Shown piece by piece: positions 34,446-43,980 of a stretch of DNA of 64,000 nt (position 1 is its first letter; each line of letters starts with the position of its first letter). Below the pieces are notes generated by a model. That model was not told the origin of the DNA. It ran no database searches and saw only the letters and a program-made list of their open reading frames with translations. The DNA comes from Calditrichota bacterium (GTDB taxonomy: Bacteria > Electryoneota > RPQS01): contig JACJWA010000003.1 in the NCBI GenBank assembly GCA_020637395.1, positions 1 through 64,000 on the forward strand, read 5' to 3'. The translations under genes were made by a program, and so were the position numbers.

Positions 34446-35023
34446 GTTGCGGAGCTTCCCGGAAGGTGCGATCATGTGTGCATCGGAAAGGAAGATTTTT
34501 ATGCCCAGAGGAATAGCGAAGAAGACGGTCGAGAAACCCGAGAGCGCGGCGCAGCTGATCAAGACGGTGAAGCAGCGGACGCGCAAGATGTACAGTGCGA
34601 AAGACAAGATCCGCGTGGTGCTGGCCGGACTGCGCGGGGAGCAAACGGTGGCGGCGCTGTGCCGTCCGGAGAACCTGCATCCACCACATCACCTCAGCGC
34701 GCAACCATCCGCAGACGAAGGGAAAGCTTGTCCTGAACGCAGTGAAGGATCAAACGTCTCAACCGTACGGCGAATGAACGTCAGAATCTCGTGGTCTATA
34801 CGATGCCGTCGGAGCTGCAAGAGGCACTGAACCGGTTCCGCGACTGGTACAACGCCGAACACGACCACAATTCGATCAACATTTTGCACACCGCCATCGT
34901 CTACTTCGGTCGCGCCGAAGCCATCCAACGCCGCCGTAAACGGCTCCAAACCCAAACAAAAAAGACCCGTCGCCAGGTCAATACAACATCACAACCAAAC
35001 TCTCAGAAGCTCCGCAACTTACA
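34446..35023 (+). mobile_element. Decayed IS3-family insertion sequence (internal deletion)
   Basis: A 13-bp perfect inverted repeat, GTTGCGGAGCTTC (34446-34458) with GAAGCTCCGCAAC (35006-35018), marks the ends. Inside, a frame from 34501 begins MPRGIAKKTVEK and continues KMYSAKDKIRVVLAGLRGEQ, typical of an IS3 orfA N-terminus. After ~34680 the frames break: HHITSARNHPQTKGK and then ALNRFRDWYNAEHDHNSI...AIVYFGRAEAI belong to the C-terminus of the IS3 integrase (orfB). The middle of the element, with most of the catalytic DDE domain, is missing. A CPERSEG-type short repeat sits at about 34725-34750. Not active. Confidence 0.8.
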
Positions 35024-35170
35024 CGCCAAACCTGCACCTTAAAACAATAGCGCATCCTCTGCCATTTGGGCTGAAGGCTTACAATCGGAGTCCCAGAATC
35101 GAAAGAGACAAAAATGGCGAGAGTTAGACTCTGACCACAAGATCGAGTGATCGACAATTGCCTGCAATTT

Positions 35171-35884
35171 TCAGGATGTTGAAGTTATACCCGCGTTCGA
35201 CTTATTTTGCGAGATTGCCAAGTGTTGTGCGGACTTTCCGTTAACCAGCCAACTCAACCAATTCTCCAATCCAATGCCGACCTTTGCGGAAATCTCGATT
35301 ACTTCCAAATCTCCGTTCACAAGATCAAGGTTTCTTCTCAGTGTGGCAATGTCCGTGTCCAGAAACGGCAGCAGGTCAGTCTTGCTCACGAGACAGAGCT
35401 GGCATTCACGAAACATCAGGGGGTACTTCATGGGTTTGTCTTCGCCTTCCGGAAGAGACAAAACAACCACCTTCTTATGTTCGCCAAGGTAGAATTCAGC
35501 GGGACAAACCAGGTTGCCGATATTCTCGATGAAAATGAAGTCTAACTCGGCCAATGGCAGCATTTGCAGCGCCGCATGCACAAGATGAGAACCAACGTGA
35601 CAGTCGCCGCCAAAAGGCGCTGTGTTTGCTTGCACGACGGAGATCTCTAAGGGCGAGAATCGTTCACTGTCAATGGTTGATGTGATGTCTCCTTCAATGA
35701 CAGCGCAGCGATAGCCCTTTTGCTTGAGCTCCGCTATTGTTCGGACTAATAGTGTTGTCTTGCCGGCCCCGGGTGAAGACATGATATTAACGACAAACAG
35801 ATTATGGACATCGAAAGTTGCTCGGTTTTTCTTCGCAAGCGCATCGCTTTCTTCCAGCACGTTACTTACAACAGGTATTTTCAT
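35171..35884 (-). CDS. hypB: Hydrogenase nickel incorporation GTPase HypB
   Basis: A 237-residue GTPase delivering nickel to the hydrogenase large subunit. P-loop SSPGAGKTTLL near residue 35, EGDITSTIDSERF, ENIGNLVCPAEFYLGEH (the conserved metal-site Cys) and the GTP motif VSKTDLLP. The N-terminus lacks the histidine-rich stretch and the CXXCGC motif seen in some HypB proteins. The ATG at 35884 overlaps the hypA stop as ATGA. It is the last gene of the hox-hyp operon. Confidence 0.92.
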   Translation of the reverse strand: MKIPVVSNVLEESDALAKKNRATFDVHNLFVVNIMSSPGAGKTTLLVRTIAELKQKGYRCAVIEGDITSTIDSERFSPLEISVVQANTAPFGGDCHVGSHLVHAALQMLPLAELDFIFIENIGNLVCPAEFYLGEHKKVVVLSLPEGEDKPMKYPLMFRECQLCLVSKTDLLPFLDTDIATLRRNLDLVNGDLEVIEISAKVGIGLENWLSWLVNGKSAQHLAISQNKSNAGITSTS

Positions 35885-36243
35885 TCTGCGGTTTCTTTCT
35901 CTTGAATTGTGATTTCTGTCAATGTCACACCACGACCTCTTACAACCCTTACGCTGGTAGACAAACAGTGTGGACACATAAATAACGGCTCGGCGAGTTC
36001 AAAACTCTTTGCACATTCATTGCATATGCAGAATATAGCTTCAGTCTCAATCACCAACCGCGAATTCGCAAAGCCAGACTCTGACTTGATGGCGTCATAC
36101 ATGAACACAAGTGTATCTGTTACGACCGCATCAAGTTCGCCGATTCGGACCTTCACTTCGCTCACATTGATGGAGTGAACGCGTTGCGGCAACGCCGCGC
36201 GTGCTTGTTTGACAATGCATTCCGCCAGATAAAGTTCATGCAT
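35881..36243 (-). CDS. hypA: Hydrogenase nickel incorporation protein HypA
   Basis: A 120-residue metallochaperone. The start is set at MHELYLAECIV because HypA binds nickel through the N-terminal MHE. The structural zinc site is visible as CNECAKSFELAEPLFMCPHC (C-x2-C, C-x2-C). Only 4 bp separate it from hypE, and it overlaps hypB. It works with HypB in the last metal insertion step. Confidence 0.93.
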   Translation of the reverse strand: MHELYLAECIVKQARAALPQRVHSINVSEVKVRIGELDAVVTDTLVFMYDAIKSESGFANSRLVIETEAIFCICNECAKSFELAEPLFMCPHCLSTSVRVVRGRGVTLTEITIQEKETAE

Positions 36244-36247
36244 CGTG

Positions 36248-37261
36248 TTAACATATTCTCGGCAACAGCTCGCCGCTTGGTCTGCGCAGGCGTCGTCGTC
36301 CACCGCCGGAAGTCTTAATGACTACGCCTGGTTCGGACGTGCCGCAGAGTTCGCCGACAATCTGCGCGTCACGGCCGTCATGTGTTGATCGCAACGTGGA
36401 CAGTAATTCACTTGCTTGGACAGATGCGACGACCATCACTACTTTTCCTTCGTTCGCCAAATGCAGCGGATCAAAGCCGAGCAGTTCGCACAGCGACCGC
36501 ACGTCGTCCCGAACGGGAACGCTCGCTTCGTCCACTTCAATCAAGAATGGAATAGAGCGGGACAATTCGTCGAATGCTGCCGCAACGCCCCCTCGTGTGG
36601 CATCCCGCATCCATTTTACACCTGTGTGCTTCGTTAGAACGGATGTCACAAGTTCAACGAGCGGTGTGCAATCGCTCTGAATATTATGCATAAACTCTGG
36701 ATCACTGCGTGCGCCATGTATGGCAAGAGCATGATCTCCAAGGGTCCCGGACACGATCACTTTATCGCCAACGCACATGGCCTCGGTGGACAAGCCATTC
36801 CCGAGCGGCACGAGGCCGATTCCTGACGTGTTGATGAATAGCTTGTCACAGCTGCCGCGCGGCACGACCTTTGTGTCGCCAGTGACGATTTCCACATGTG
36901 CGCGCTTTGCCGTGTCGGAAATGGAATTGACAATCCGCTCCAGGGTCTTCAGCGGGAGTCCTTCCTCGACGATCATTCCAAGGGAGAGAAATGCGGGAGT
37001 CGCGCCGACAACAAGAAGATCGTTGACAGTGCCGGAGACGGCAAGCGTTCCTATGTCGCCGCCGGGGAACTCGATCGGATGGACAACATAGGAGTCTGTA
37101 GTAAACGCGATTCCGCTTTCGTGTACACCGAGTAATGCAGAATCCAACATTGCATTAAGCGAAGGATTAGAGAGCCGTGGCACAATTGTGTCTTCGATCA
37201 GTCTCCGCATTTGGGTCCCGCCCGCACCGTGGTCTAATGTGATCACTTTGTCAGTCAGCAT
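36248..37261 (-). CDS. hypE: Hydrogenase maturation protein HypE
   Basis: A 337-residue PurM-like enzyme that dehydrates the carbamoyl group on its own C-terminal cysteine to make the cyanide ligand. Seen: ITLDHGAGGTQMRRLIE near the start, FTTDSYVVHPIEFPGGDIG, TRGGVAAAFDELS, and the required C-terminus LPRIC. The ATG at 37261 gives the normal start and overlaps hypD by 11 bp; further upstream in-frame sequence belongs to the hypD coding region. Confidence 0.94.
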   Translation of the reverse strand: MLTDKVITLDHGAGGTQMRRLIEDTIVPRLSNPSLNAMLDSALLGVHESGIAFTTDSYVVHPIEFPGGDIGTLAVSGTVNDLLVVGATPAFLSLGMIVEEGLPLKTLERIVNSISDTAKRAHVEIVTGDTKVVPRGSCDKLFINTSGIGLVPLGNGLSTEAMCVGDKVIVSGTLGDHALAIHGARSDPEFMHNIQSDCTPLVELVTSVLTKHTGVKWMRDATRGGVAAAFDELSRSIPFLIEVDEASVPVRDDVRSLCELLGFDPLHLANEGKVVMVVASVQASELLSTLRSTHDGRDAQIVGELCGTSEPGVVIKTSGGGRRRLRRPSGELLPRIC

Positions 37262-38345
37262 AATCGGTGTGAAAGTTAAACACCGCTGCGCAGGCGCCTT
37301 CGGAAGAGACCATACATGCGCCGACAGGATGATCCGGTGTGCATCCCTTACCAAAGAGTCGGCATTCTTTCGGATGAATAGATCCCCGAAGTACATCGCC
37401 GCAGCGGCATCCATGATGTTCCATGCTCTCAACCGCCGCAACTTGTATCTCCGCGGCATCCCATTCGGAGTATTGTTCTTGAATCTTCAGGCCGCTGTCC
37501 GGAATCCTGCCAAGGCCGCGCCAAGTTGCCGCACACGGTTCCAGGACTCTGCGCATGGCCTGCTGTGCGCAGGAATTGCCGTTCGTTTCAACGGCACGAC
37601 GATAACAGTTGCGTACCTCGGCACGGCCATCGCATTTCTGCTCCGCGATGTCGGCGACGCTGTTCAGTATGTCTACGGGTTCAAAGCCCGACACGGCACA
37701 GGGGATGTTCAACTGCGTGGCGATAAAATCAAACGGCGCGGTGCCGGTGATCGTTGAGACGTGGCCGGGAAGGATTAATCCGTCGACAGAAGTTTCAGGC
37801 GAACTCAAGAGCGCGTTTAGCGCGGCGGGCATTGTCTTCATCGCAGACATAACTCTAAAGTTCTTTACATTAGTGTCTATGGCGCGGCACAACGTCGCGG
37901 CGATCGTACAGGCTGTGGTTTCAAATCCGATCCCCAAAAAGATCACGGTACAATCCGGATGCTGTATTGCATAGTCTAGCGCTGTTGCCGAAGAATAGCA
38001 AATCAGAATGTGCGCGCCGGACGCGCGGGCGTCACTGAGCGATCCGCGAGTGCCCGGAACTCTTAGCAGGTCACCAAAAGAGGCAAGCACTATGCCTTCT
38101 TTTTCAGAGAGCGCAATTGCATGATCAACATAACTCACTGGAGTAACACAAACCGGACACCCGGGTCCGGACAGCAGCTTAATGTTCTGATGCAACAAGT
38201 GATGAAGTCCGAAGCGGTAGATTGCTGCCGTGTGCCCGCCGCAAACCTCCATGATGCGCAATGGCGAAGTTAATCCAATTGCGTGAATGCGCGCCATGAC
38301 TTGTTCAATCACTACTGGGCTGCGGAGTTTCGCCAGAGGAGTCAC
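37251..38345 (-). CDS. hypD: Hydrogenase maturation protein HypD
   Basis: A 364-residue scaffold on which the Fe(CN)2CO group is assembled with HypC. Family stretches: IMEVCGGHTAAIYRFGL, LLSGPGCPVCVTP, GIGFETTACTIAA, LILPGHVSTITG, CAVSGFEPVDIL, and the 4Fe-4S cysteines in the C-terminal part (RCGDVLRG, PKECRLFGKGCTP, GACMVSSEGACAA). It starts with GTG directly after the hypC stop, behind GGAGAG. Confidence 0.94.
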   Translation of the reverse strand: MTPLAKLRSPVVIEQVMARIHAIGLTSPLRIMEVCGGHTAAIYRFGLHHLLHQNIKLLSGPGCPVCVTPVSYVDHAIALSEKEGIVLASFGDLLRVPGTRGSLSDARASGAHILICYSSATALDYAIQHPDCTVIFLGIGFETTACTIAATLCRAIDTNVKNFRVMSAMKTMPAALNALLSSPETSVDGLILPGHVSTITGTAPFDFIATQLNIPCAVSGFEPVDILNSVADIAEQKCDGRAEVRNCYRRAVETNGNSCAQQAMRRVLEPCAATWRGLGRIPDSGLKIQEQYSEWDAAEIQVAAVESMEHHGCRCGDVLRGSIHPKECRLFGKGCTPDHPVGACMVSSEGACAAVFNFHTDYAD

Positions 38346-38561
38346 CTACTCTCCTTCAAGCGCGCGCAAAATGTCAAGTGTATCACGTGCTTCGTCTTCG
38401 TCAATAATGGCAAGGGCGAATCCTGCATGAACCAAAAGATAGTCACCAATGGACGCGTCCGGAACAAGCGACAAATCCACGTTCAATGTAATGCCTGAAC
38501 TCTCCGCGGTAGCGTAATTGTCACTTTTTTTGATGAGTCGCATCGGTACAGCGAGACACAT
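38346..38561 (-). CDS. hypC: Hydrogenase assembly chaperone HypC
   Basis: A 71-residue chaperone with the essential N-terminus MCLAVPMRL, where Cys2 holds the iron with HypD, and the family's AGFALAIIDEDEA strand. Start chosen at MCLAVP. It ends one base before the hypD GTG and begins inside the end of hypF by spacing of a few bases. Confidence 0.94.
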   Translation of the reverse strand: MCLAVPMRLIKKSDNYATAESSGITLNVDLSLVPDASIGDYLLVHAGFALAIIDEDEARDTLDILRALEGE

Positions 38562-38565
38562 GAAG

Positions 38566-40911
38566 CTACTCCTGTGCGTTGGCAATACATATCTGACCCA
38601 ATGCAATCGCGCCATCGTTGCAAGGGACGCTTTCCGGGAGAAGCACCCGCAGACCCTTGTGCTCCAGCTTCGTGCTCAACTCATCGAGGAGAAATGCATT
38701 CTGGAAGCATCCTCCGGTCAATGCAACTGTATCTATCTTTAGCAAGTCAACTCCTTGGATCGTCATTTCGCTCCATGCTTCGACGATTGAGTCGTGAAAC
38801 CGTCGCGACATTGTTTGGGGGGAGACACCTTGTCGAAGATCCCGCAAGAGTTCCCTGAACATTTGACGTGGATTCATTTCGATCATCCCGTTGTTTATCT
38901 CGATGCCAATACTATAAAGCCCTTGAAACTCACGATGCATGATTCCTTCAAGCCACATTGCCGCCTGCCCCTCGTACTGATGTCGGACTCCAAAACCAAT
39001 CAAAGCTGCTGTTGCGTCGAAGAGGCGACCCATACTGCTTGTCTCGGCGCACTTATTGATAAGCGCATGGTCTAATAACAGTTGGAGTGAGTGGTCGCCG
39101 TATTTGTTCTTGATGTCCTTGATGATCACCGCATCTAATTCATAAACGTCAGCTCCAAATGCAGCATTCAGCCAAGCCAGCGCCATGCGCCATGGTTCAC
39201 GCGCGGCCAAGTCGCCGCCCAGCATGGGGACGAGTGCTAGCCGCCCCATTCGATTGAAGAAGGAATTGTTCCCGTAGAGAAGCTCTCCGCCCCAAATCGT
39301 TCCGTCTGTTCCATACCCTGTTCCATCTAATATAATGCCCAGCGCAGGCTCCACTTCGTTATGTTCGGCCAAACATGCTGCGAGATGTGCATGGTGATGC
39401 TGGACCCTGCAGAGTGGAATATTGTGCGTCCTGCTCCACTTTTCCGCGAGTCTAGTCGAAATGTACTCCGGGTGCAAATCACATACTGTTTGCTCTACAT
39501 GCACGTCAAAGAGCGTCAGCATGTGATCTAGCGCGGTACGAGCTGCATCGTTGCACGAATCAGATTCGAGGTTTCCAAGATACTGTGATAGTATCGCGGA
39601 GTCGTCCTTGCCGATAGCGAACGCATTCTTGAGATCAGCGCCGAAACCAAGTACCGGGACTTGGAAAGGCGGCTGAACATGGACACGTCGAGGCACATAG
39701 CCGCGGGAGCGTCGCCACACTCGGGCACGATTCTTAACCACGCGTACAACAGAGTCATCGGCAAAGATCTGAATTTCTCGGTTATGCATCAGGACGCCGT
39801 CAGCGATTGTGGAGAGTCTCGTGCTCTCCAGTGAATCTCTGTATTCAATTGGATCGTCAGATACATTTGCGCTGGTCATCACAAGCGGGCGTTGCACACT
39901 ATTCATCAGCGCAAGGTGCAAAGGTGAATAGGGAAGCATCACCCCCAGCATCCTTGTGTCTGGTGCGACAGACGGTGCGACGGGACATTCTGGCCTTCGT
40001 TGAAGCAATACGATCGGGGCCTGCGGCGAACGCAGACTTTTGCTCTCGTTTGGCGATACTTCGCACCAGCGTTCCACGAGTTGCATATCGGAAAGTAACA
40101 CTGCAAACGGTTTGTCGTTTCTCCGCTTTCTGAGGCGCAGCGTCCTTACGGCCGCTTCATTGCATGCGTCGCAGCTGAGATGGTATCCGCCAAGACCCTT
40201 GACAAGCAAAAGGCCGCCGTTTCTCAGGATCTGTGCGGCGTCATGTACGGGATCCGCTGCTTGCGACTCCGCCTGCCACTTGCCGTTCTTGCGCCGCAGG
40301 AAACTTAATTGGGGACCGCATTCGGGACACGCGACTGGCTGCGCATGAAATCGTCGGTCAGTTGGAGTGTGGTATTCTTCAGAGCATTGTTCACACAAAG
40401 GGAATGAGGCCATCGTCGTCGCGGGGCGATCATAAGGTACTGACTTAATGATCGTGAACCGCGGTCCGCATTGTGTGCAATTGATAAATGGATAAGCATG
40501 TCGCCTGTCGTTGTGACTCTCAAACTCGCGGCGGCAATCATTGCAGAGTGCTAAATCCGGCGGAATGTGGGCAAAGGAAGATCCCGTTTTTTCACTTTTA
40601 CGAATTGTGAAACTTGAGTATTCTCTTGGCGCGTGTTCCGTAACGAGGAGTTCATCTATCCTTGCTGGAGCTGGCAAATCTTGCTTCAGGCGCCGAACGA
40701 AGATATTTAGGTCCTTCAAGGCACCCTGCACATGTACCGTGACGCCACAGGAGTGATTCCATACTTCGCCGTTGAGGCAATTCTCGGCCGCAAGCCGATA
40801 AACGAAAGGCCGAAAACCAACGCCTTGCACTACGCCGCGTACGTTAACTTCGTAGTGTGCGCACTGCGATTCGAGATTGATTGCGGCAAGGTGTTCAGGA
40901 GCAGCGGCCAA
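38566..40911 (-). CDS. hypF: Carbamoyltransferase HypF
   Basis: A 781-residue enzyme using carbamoyl phosphate to carbamoylate HypE. Domains in order: acylphosphatase (NVRGVVQGVGFRPFVYRLA, 23-41), two zinc-finger pairs (CNDCRREFES, CTQCGPRF, CEQCSEEY, CPECGPQL), YrdC-like (LLLVKGLGGYHLSCDA) and the Kae1-like C-terminus (HHHAHLAACLAEH, ILDGTGYGTDGTIWGGE, ALTGGCFQNAFLLDEL). No ATG precedes the first domain; a TTG at 40911 is the likely start, 3 bp after the stop of the permease gene. The exact start is unsure. Confidence 0.93.
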   Translation of the reverse strand: MAAAPEHLAAINLESQCAHYEVNVRGVVQGVGFRPFVYRLAAENCLNGEVWNHSCGVTVHVQGALKDLNIFVRRLKQDLPAPARIDELLVTEHAPREYSSFTIRKSEKTGSSFAHIPPDLALCNDCRREFESHNDRRHAYPFINCTQCGPRFTIIKSVPYDRPATTMASFPLCEQCSEEYHTPTDRRFHAQPVACPECGPQLSFLRRKNGKWQAESQAADPVHDAAQILRNGGLLLVKGLGGYHLSCDACNEAAVRTLRLRKRRNDKPFAVLLSDMQLVERWCEVSPNESKSLRSPQAPIVLLQRRPECPVAPSVAPDTRMLGVMLPYSPLHLALMNSVQRPLVMTSANVSDDPIEYRDSLESTRLSTIADGVLMHNREIQIFADDSVVRVVKNRARVWRRSRGYVPRRVHVQPPFQVPVLGFGADLKNAFAIGKDDSAILSQYLGNLESDSCNDAARTALDHMLTLFDVHVEQTVCDLHPEYISTRLAEKWSRTHNIPLCRVQHHHAHLAACLAEHNEVEPALGIILDGTGYGTDGTIWGGELLYGNNSFFNRMGRLALVPMLGGDLAAREPWRMALAWLNAAFGADVYELDAVIIKDIKNKYGDHSLQLLLDHALINKCAETSSMGRLFDATAALIGFGVRHQYEGQAAMWLEGIMHREFQGLYSIGIEINNGMIEMNPRQMFRELLRDLRQGVSPQTMSRRFHDSIVEAWSEMTIQGVDLLKIDTVALTGGCFQNAFLLDELSTKLEHKGLRVLLPESVPCNDGAIALGQICIANAQE

Positions 40912-40914
40912 AGT

Positions 40915-41553
40915 TCAGATACCAGCTAAGAGCATCAATGCTGCGCACGAGACTATAGCGCCTCCAGCGAGAGCATGTGAGTAGTTTTTTGAGGAGTGGA
41001 CGGAGATAAATGATAGTCCGCTCCAAGTGACGGCTACTGAGCCGACCATCGTACCTACGGTGAAAAACATAAAGGTGGCGCTCACTGAGATGAGGGACGC
41101 AGCACTAACAGTGGAGGCAGGAAACATCAAAAGCGGGATCAACGGTTCACAGGGACCAAGCACGAAAATGATGAAAAGCACCCACGTTCCCGTTGAATTA
41201 CCTAACCGGGATTCGTGCGAATATCGTGATTTGTAAGCATGGCGAAGTCCCCACAGCATGTAAGCGAGTCCAAAGCCAAGCAATAGCCAAGCCGCAAGTT
41301 CCCCGCGAAGTGTTTCTATGGCCTCCAACGTAAGCACTTTTGTGCCAAGATAAAGTCCTGCCAAGCCGATCACAACGGAGCTCAGGACGTGTCCAATTCC
41401 GCATAGTGCGGTCACAAGCAGGGTGCGCTTGAAGTTCCAACCGCGAGCGCGGCCAAGCGCAAGAAATGGAACATAATGGTCTGGGCCAAGAAGTGTGTGT
41501 GTCACCCCGAGCGTGGCTGCGGCGACGAGTAAGATATTGCTTTCTGTTGTCAT
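40915..41553 (-). CDS. Nickel-permease-like membrane protein (NicO/UreH/TauE-related)
   Basis: A 212-residue membrane protein with about six helices. A metal-binding-type pair is seen in THTLLGPDHYVPF (helix 1) and CGIGHVLSSVVIG (helix 2), and LGPCEPLIPLLMFPAS occurs in the second half. Similar proteins (UreH, HupE/NicO relatives) are placed beside nickel enzymes and take up Ni2+. Its place between the maturation protease and hypF supports nickel supply for the hydrogenase; transport itself is inferred. Confidence 0.75.
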   Translation of the reverse strand: MTTESNILLVAAATLGVTHTLLGPDHYVPFLALGRARGWNFKRTLLVTALCGIGHVLSSVVIGLAGLYLGTKVLTLEAIETLRGELAAWLLLGFGLAYMLWGLRHAYKSRYSHESRLGNSTGTWVLFIIFVLGPCEPLIPLLMFPASTVSAASLISVSATFMFFTVGTMVGSVAVTWSGLSFISVHSSKNYSHALAGGAIVSCAALMLLAGI

Positions 41554-41564
41554 GGTTTGTAGTT

Positions 41565-42017
41565 TCAGTTCTTTCTTGAAAGGCGCGTGTCAAAGGACTT
41601 GACATCCGCGACGATGTTGGGTAATGCCGCTTGAAGCGGTTCACCGAGCGAATCTCTTTCATCAAACTTGCTCGCGCCGATGCTCAAAAGATAGGCGTCC
41701 GGCGATGCATCGAATAGCAACGCGGCCAGCTCAATCACGTCGGCAGGAGTGCAATGGTGGCTCGCTTGCGCACTACACATTCCGTGAGGCGCGAGTGACT
41801 CAATAGTCCATTCACCTGGCGGCAGCAAAATAGACGCATCAATGAAAAGCACAGTCTCGTAATTCCTCAGTTTTTGCGAGTGTTCTATAGTTAACTGAGT
41901 TACACATTCGAGATCGGCGTGCATGTGTTGATGTGAAATAAGTTCAATTACACGCTGTGCGACACCGTCGTCGCCGCGCAGCGCGTTACCGATTCCTATG
42001 ATTAGTGTTCTATGCAC
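41565..42017 (-). CDS. hoxW: Hydrogenase maturation protease (HoxW/HyaD family)
   Basis: A 150-residue nickel-dependent endopeptidase that removes the C-terminal extension of the large subunit once nickel is in place. Seen: LIIGIGNALRGDDGVAQRV (Asp in GDDG), VLFIDASIL (Asp) and SHHCTPADVI (His), the three metal ligands expected, although the usual Glu of the first motif is replaced by Asp as in other members. GTG start; overlaps hoxH by 8 bp. Its substrate is the adjacent HoxH. Confidence 0.9.
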   Translation of the reverse strand: MHRTLIIGIGNALRGDDGVAQRVIELISHQHMHADLECVTQLTIEHSQKLRNYETVLFIDASILLPPGEWTIESLAPHGMCSAQASHHCTPADVIELAALLFDASPDAYLLSIGASKFDERDSLGEPLQAALPNIVADVKSFDTRLSRKN

Positions 42018-43440
42018 TGTCGCGGACTAACGTATCTCGAAGTTCAGAGTTGCCGTCATAGAGTTCGATGTGAAGCGGCATCTGACCGACCGCGTGAGTT
42101 GAACAGCTTAAACACGGATCGTAGGCGCGTATCACGGCTTCAACACGGTTTAGCATTCCTTCAGTCAATTTGTCACCGTTTACATAACTGCGGGCGACTT
42201 GCAGAATGCTGCGATTCATTGCGAGGTTATTGTGGCCGGTGGCGATTATCATGTTCGCCCATTCCACCACGCCGTCTTGATCGACATGATAGTGGTGGAT
42301 GATCGTTCCGCGCGGAGCTTCCGCGACACCAATGCCGTCACGTGCGTTCGGCGCAGCTCCTGCGCGCACATGAGTATCAAGGATTGAGTCGTCAGAAAGT
42401 TTCTGTTCGAGCCGTTCAATTGAATAAAGGACTTCAATCAATCGTGCGAGGTGATTGTGATAGGAACTCGACGCCGGGTAACCGTACTTGGACCTAAACT
42501 CATCAAGTTCCGCGTCGGCCAGTGGCGTGCCGCAACGGGCAATAACATTCAATCGCGCAAGCGGCCCTACGCGGTACATGCCATTCGGATAGCCCATCGG
42601 CTTGTAGTATGGAAATTTCATGAACGTCCACGGCTCCACCGCTTCGGCAATCAGCTCTTGGTAACGAGCGGGATCCCACCCTTGTGTAATCACGTTTCCA
42701 GCTGAGTCAACGACTCTCAGTTTGCCGTCATAGTGCTGAATATTCCCCTGCTCATCCACCAGCCCCATGAACAGCGACGGAAAATTCCCGAAAGTTTCCA
42801 TTTCGCTTTCGTATTTTCTGAGAATCGGTTTGAACGTCGCCAGGGCCCGCATCGCAATGTCTTTGACCTCGGGCAACTGTACTTGAATCCGATCTCGATG
42901 ATCGGGCTTCAGGGGTTCGCTCACTCCGCCGGCCACGATCCATGCTGGATGAATGCGTTTTCCGCCCAGGAGTTCGATGGTCTGTTGACCGAATTGACGC
43001 AGGCGAATGCCATCACGGGCCAACTGCGGGTTCTTCGCGGCAAGGCCCGCAATATTTCGCGTGGCAGGGTTAGCATCGAATCCGAATATGAAATCAGGCG
43101 CCGAAAGGTAGAACATACAGAGTGCATGGGACTGAATAATCTGTGCAAAGTTCATGATGCGGCGTAAGTCGCCCGCAGTGTCAGGAATCTTTACCGCGAG
43201 GATTTGGTCACACGCCTTGGCGCCCGCGACGAGATGCGCTACGGGACAGATACCGCACGAGCGTGCCATCAAAGATGGCATCTCGTAATATGGACGCCCT
43301 TCACAGAATTTCTCAAAACCGCGAAACTGCGTTGTGTGAAACAGCGCACGCTCGACTGTCCCGCTGTCGTTCAAATGCAACGTAATCTTGGCGTGCCCTT
43401 CAATCCGGGTAATAGGATCTATTGTTATGGTTTGAGTCAT
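42010..43440 (-). CDS. hoxH: [NiFe] hydrogenase large subunit HoxH
   Basis: A 476-residue nickel-iron catalytic subunit of a cytoplasmic bidirectional, NAD(P)-linked (group 3) hydrogenase. Ligand pairs: ARSCGICPVAH (Cys62, Cys65) and DPCLSCSTHA (Cys443, Cys446). The 27 residues after His449 are the extension expected to be cut by the neighbouring protease. Also seen: DPITRIEGHAKI and APRGTIIHHYHVD. It partners HoxY (6 bp upstream) and the diaphorase HoxEFU. Confidence 0.95.
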   Translation of the reverse strand: MTQTITIDPITRIEGHAKITLHLNDSGTVERALFHTTQFRGFEKFCEGRPYYEMPSLMARSCGICPVAHLVAGAKACDQILAVKIPDTAGDLRRIMNFAQIIQSHALCMFYLSAPDFIFGFDANPATRNIAGLAAKNPQLARDGIRLRQFGQQTIELLGGKRIHPAWIVAGGVSEPLKPDHRDRIQVQLPEVKDIAMRALATFKPILRKYESEMETFGNFPSLFMGLVDEQGNIQHYDGKLRVVDSAGNVITQGWDPARYQELIAEAVEPWTFMKFPYYKPMGYPNGMYRVGPLARLNVIARCGTPLADAELDEFRSKYGYPASSSYHNHLARLIEVLYSIERLEQKLSDDSILDTHVRAGAAPNARDGIGVAEAPRGTIIHHYHVDQDGVVEWANMIIATGHNNLAMNRSILQVARSYVNGDKLTEGMLNRVEAVIRAYDPCLSCSTHAVGQMPLHIELYDGNSELRDTLVRDSA

Positions 43441-43446
43441 GTTGTG

Positions 43447-43980
43447 CTACTTTCCAAATCTCGTCATCAGTTTGATATCCGGCATACGTCCGCGAACCAG
43501 TTCCGTCAGCGCATAGTAGATCGTGTCGGCAGGCGGCGGACAGCCAGGCACGTGAAAATCCACTTTCACCACGTCGTGCACGGGTACCACCTTGTCCAAA
43601 AGGCGGGGCAGATACTCCGATGGTGTAAGGGGGTTATGCTGCACCAAATGAAAATAGGCGCGGTCAATGGTCGCTTCCACTCCGAACGGATTGCGCATAG
43701 CAGGCACATTTCCCGTGACGGCGCAATCACCGAGTGCCACGAGAGTCTTCGTGTGCGCCCGGACCTTCTTGATTTTCACAACGTCTTCATTTGTGCTGAC
43801 GGAACCTTCAATCAGCGTGATGTCTACGTTCTCGGGGAACGTTTTGATGTCCACAAGGGGACTATAAACGATTTCAACATGCTCAAGCAACCCGAGAATT
43901 CGTTCGTCCGTGTCCAGAAACGACATGTGACAACCAGAACATCCGTCGAGCCAGACGGTTGCAAGTTTAATCTTCTTCAC
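43447..43980 (-). CDS. hoxY: [NiFe] hydrogenase small subunit HoxY
   Basis: A 177-residue short small subunit with only the proximal 4Fe-4S cluster: WLDGCSGCHMSF (two Cys), ALGDCAVTGNVPAMRNP and VPGCPPPADTIYYAL. No Tat signal and no ferredoxin-like second half, as expected for cytoplasmic group 3 enzymes. The GTG at 43980 has GGGAGG six bases upstream and overlaps hoxU by 14 bp, which is preferred over an in-frame start further upstream. Confidence 0.93.
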   Translation of the reverse strand: MKKIKLATVWLDGCSGCHMSFLDTDERILGLLEHVEIVYSPLVDIKTFPENVDITLIEGSVSTNEDVVKIKKVRAHTKTLVALGDCAVTGNVPAMRNPFGVEATIDRAYFHLVQHNPLTPSEYLPRLLDKVVPVHDVVKVDFHVPGCPPPADTIYYALTELVRGRMPDIKLMTRFGK

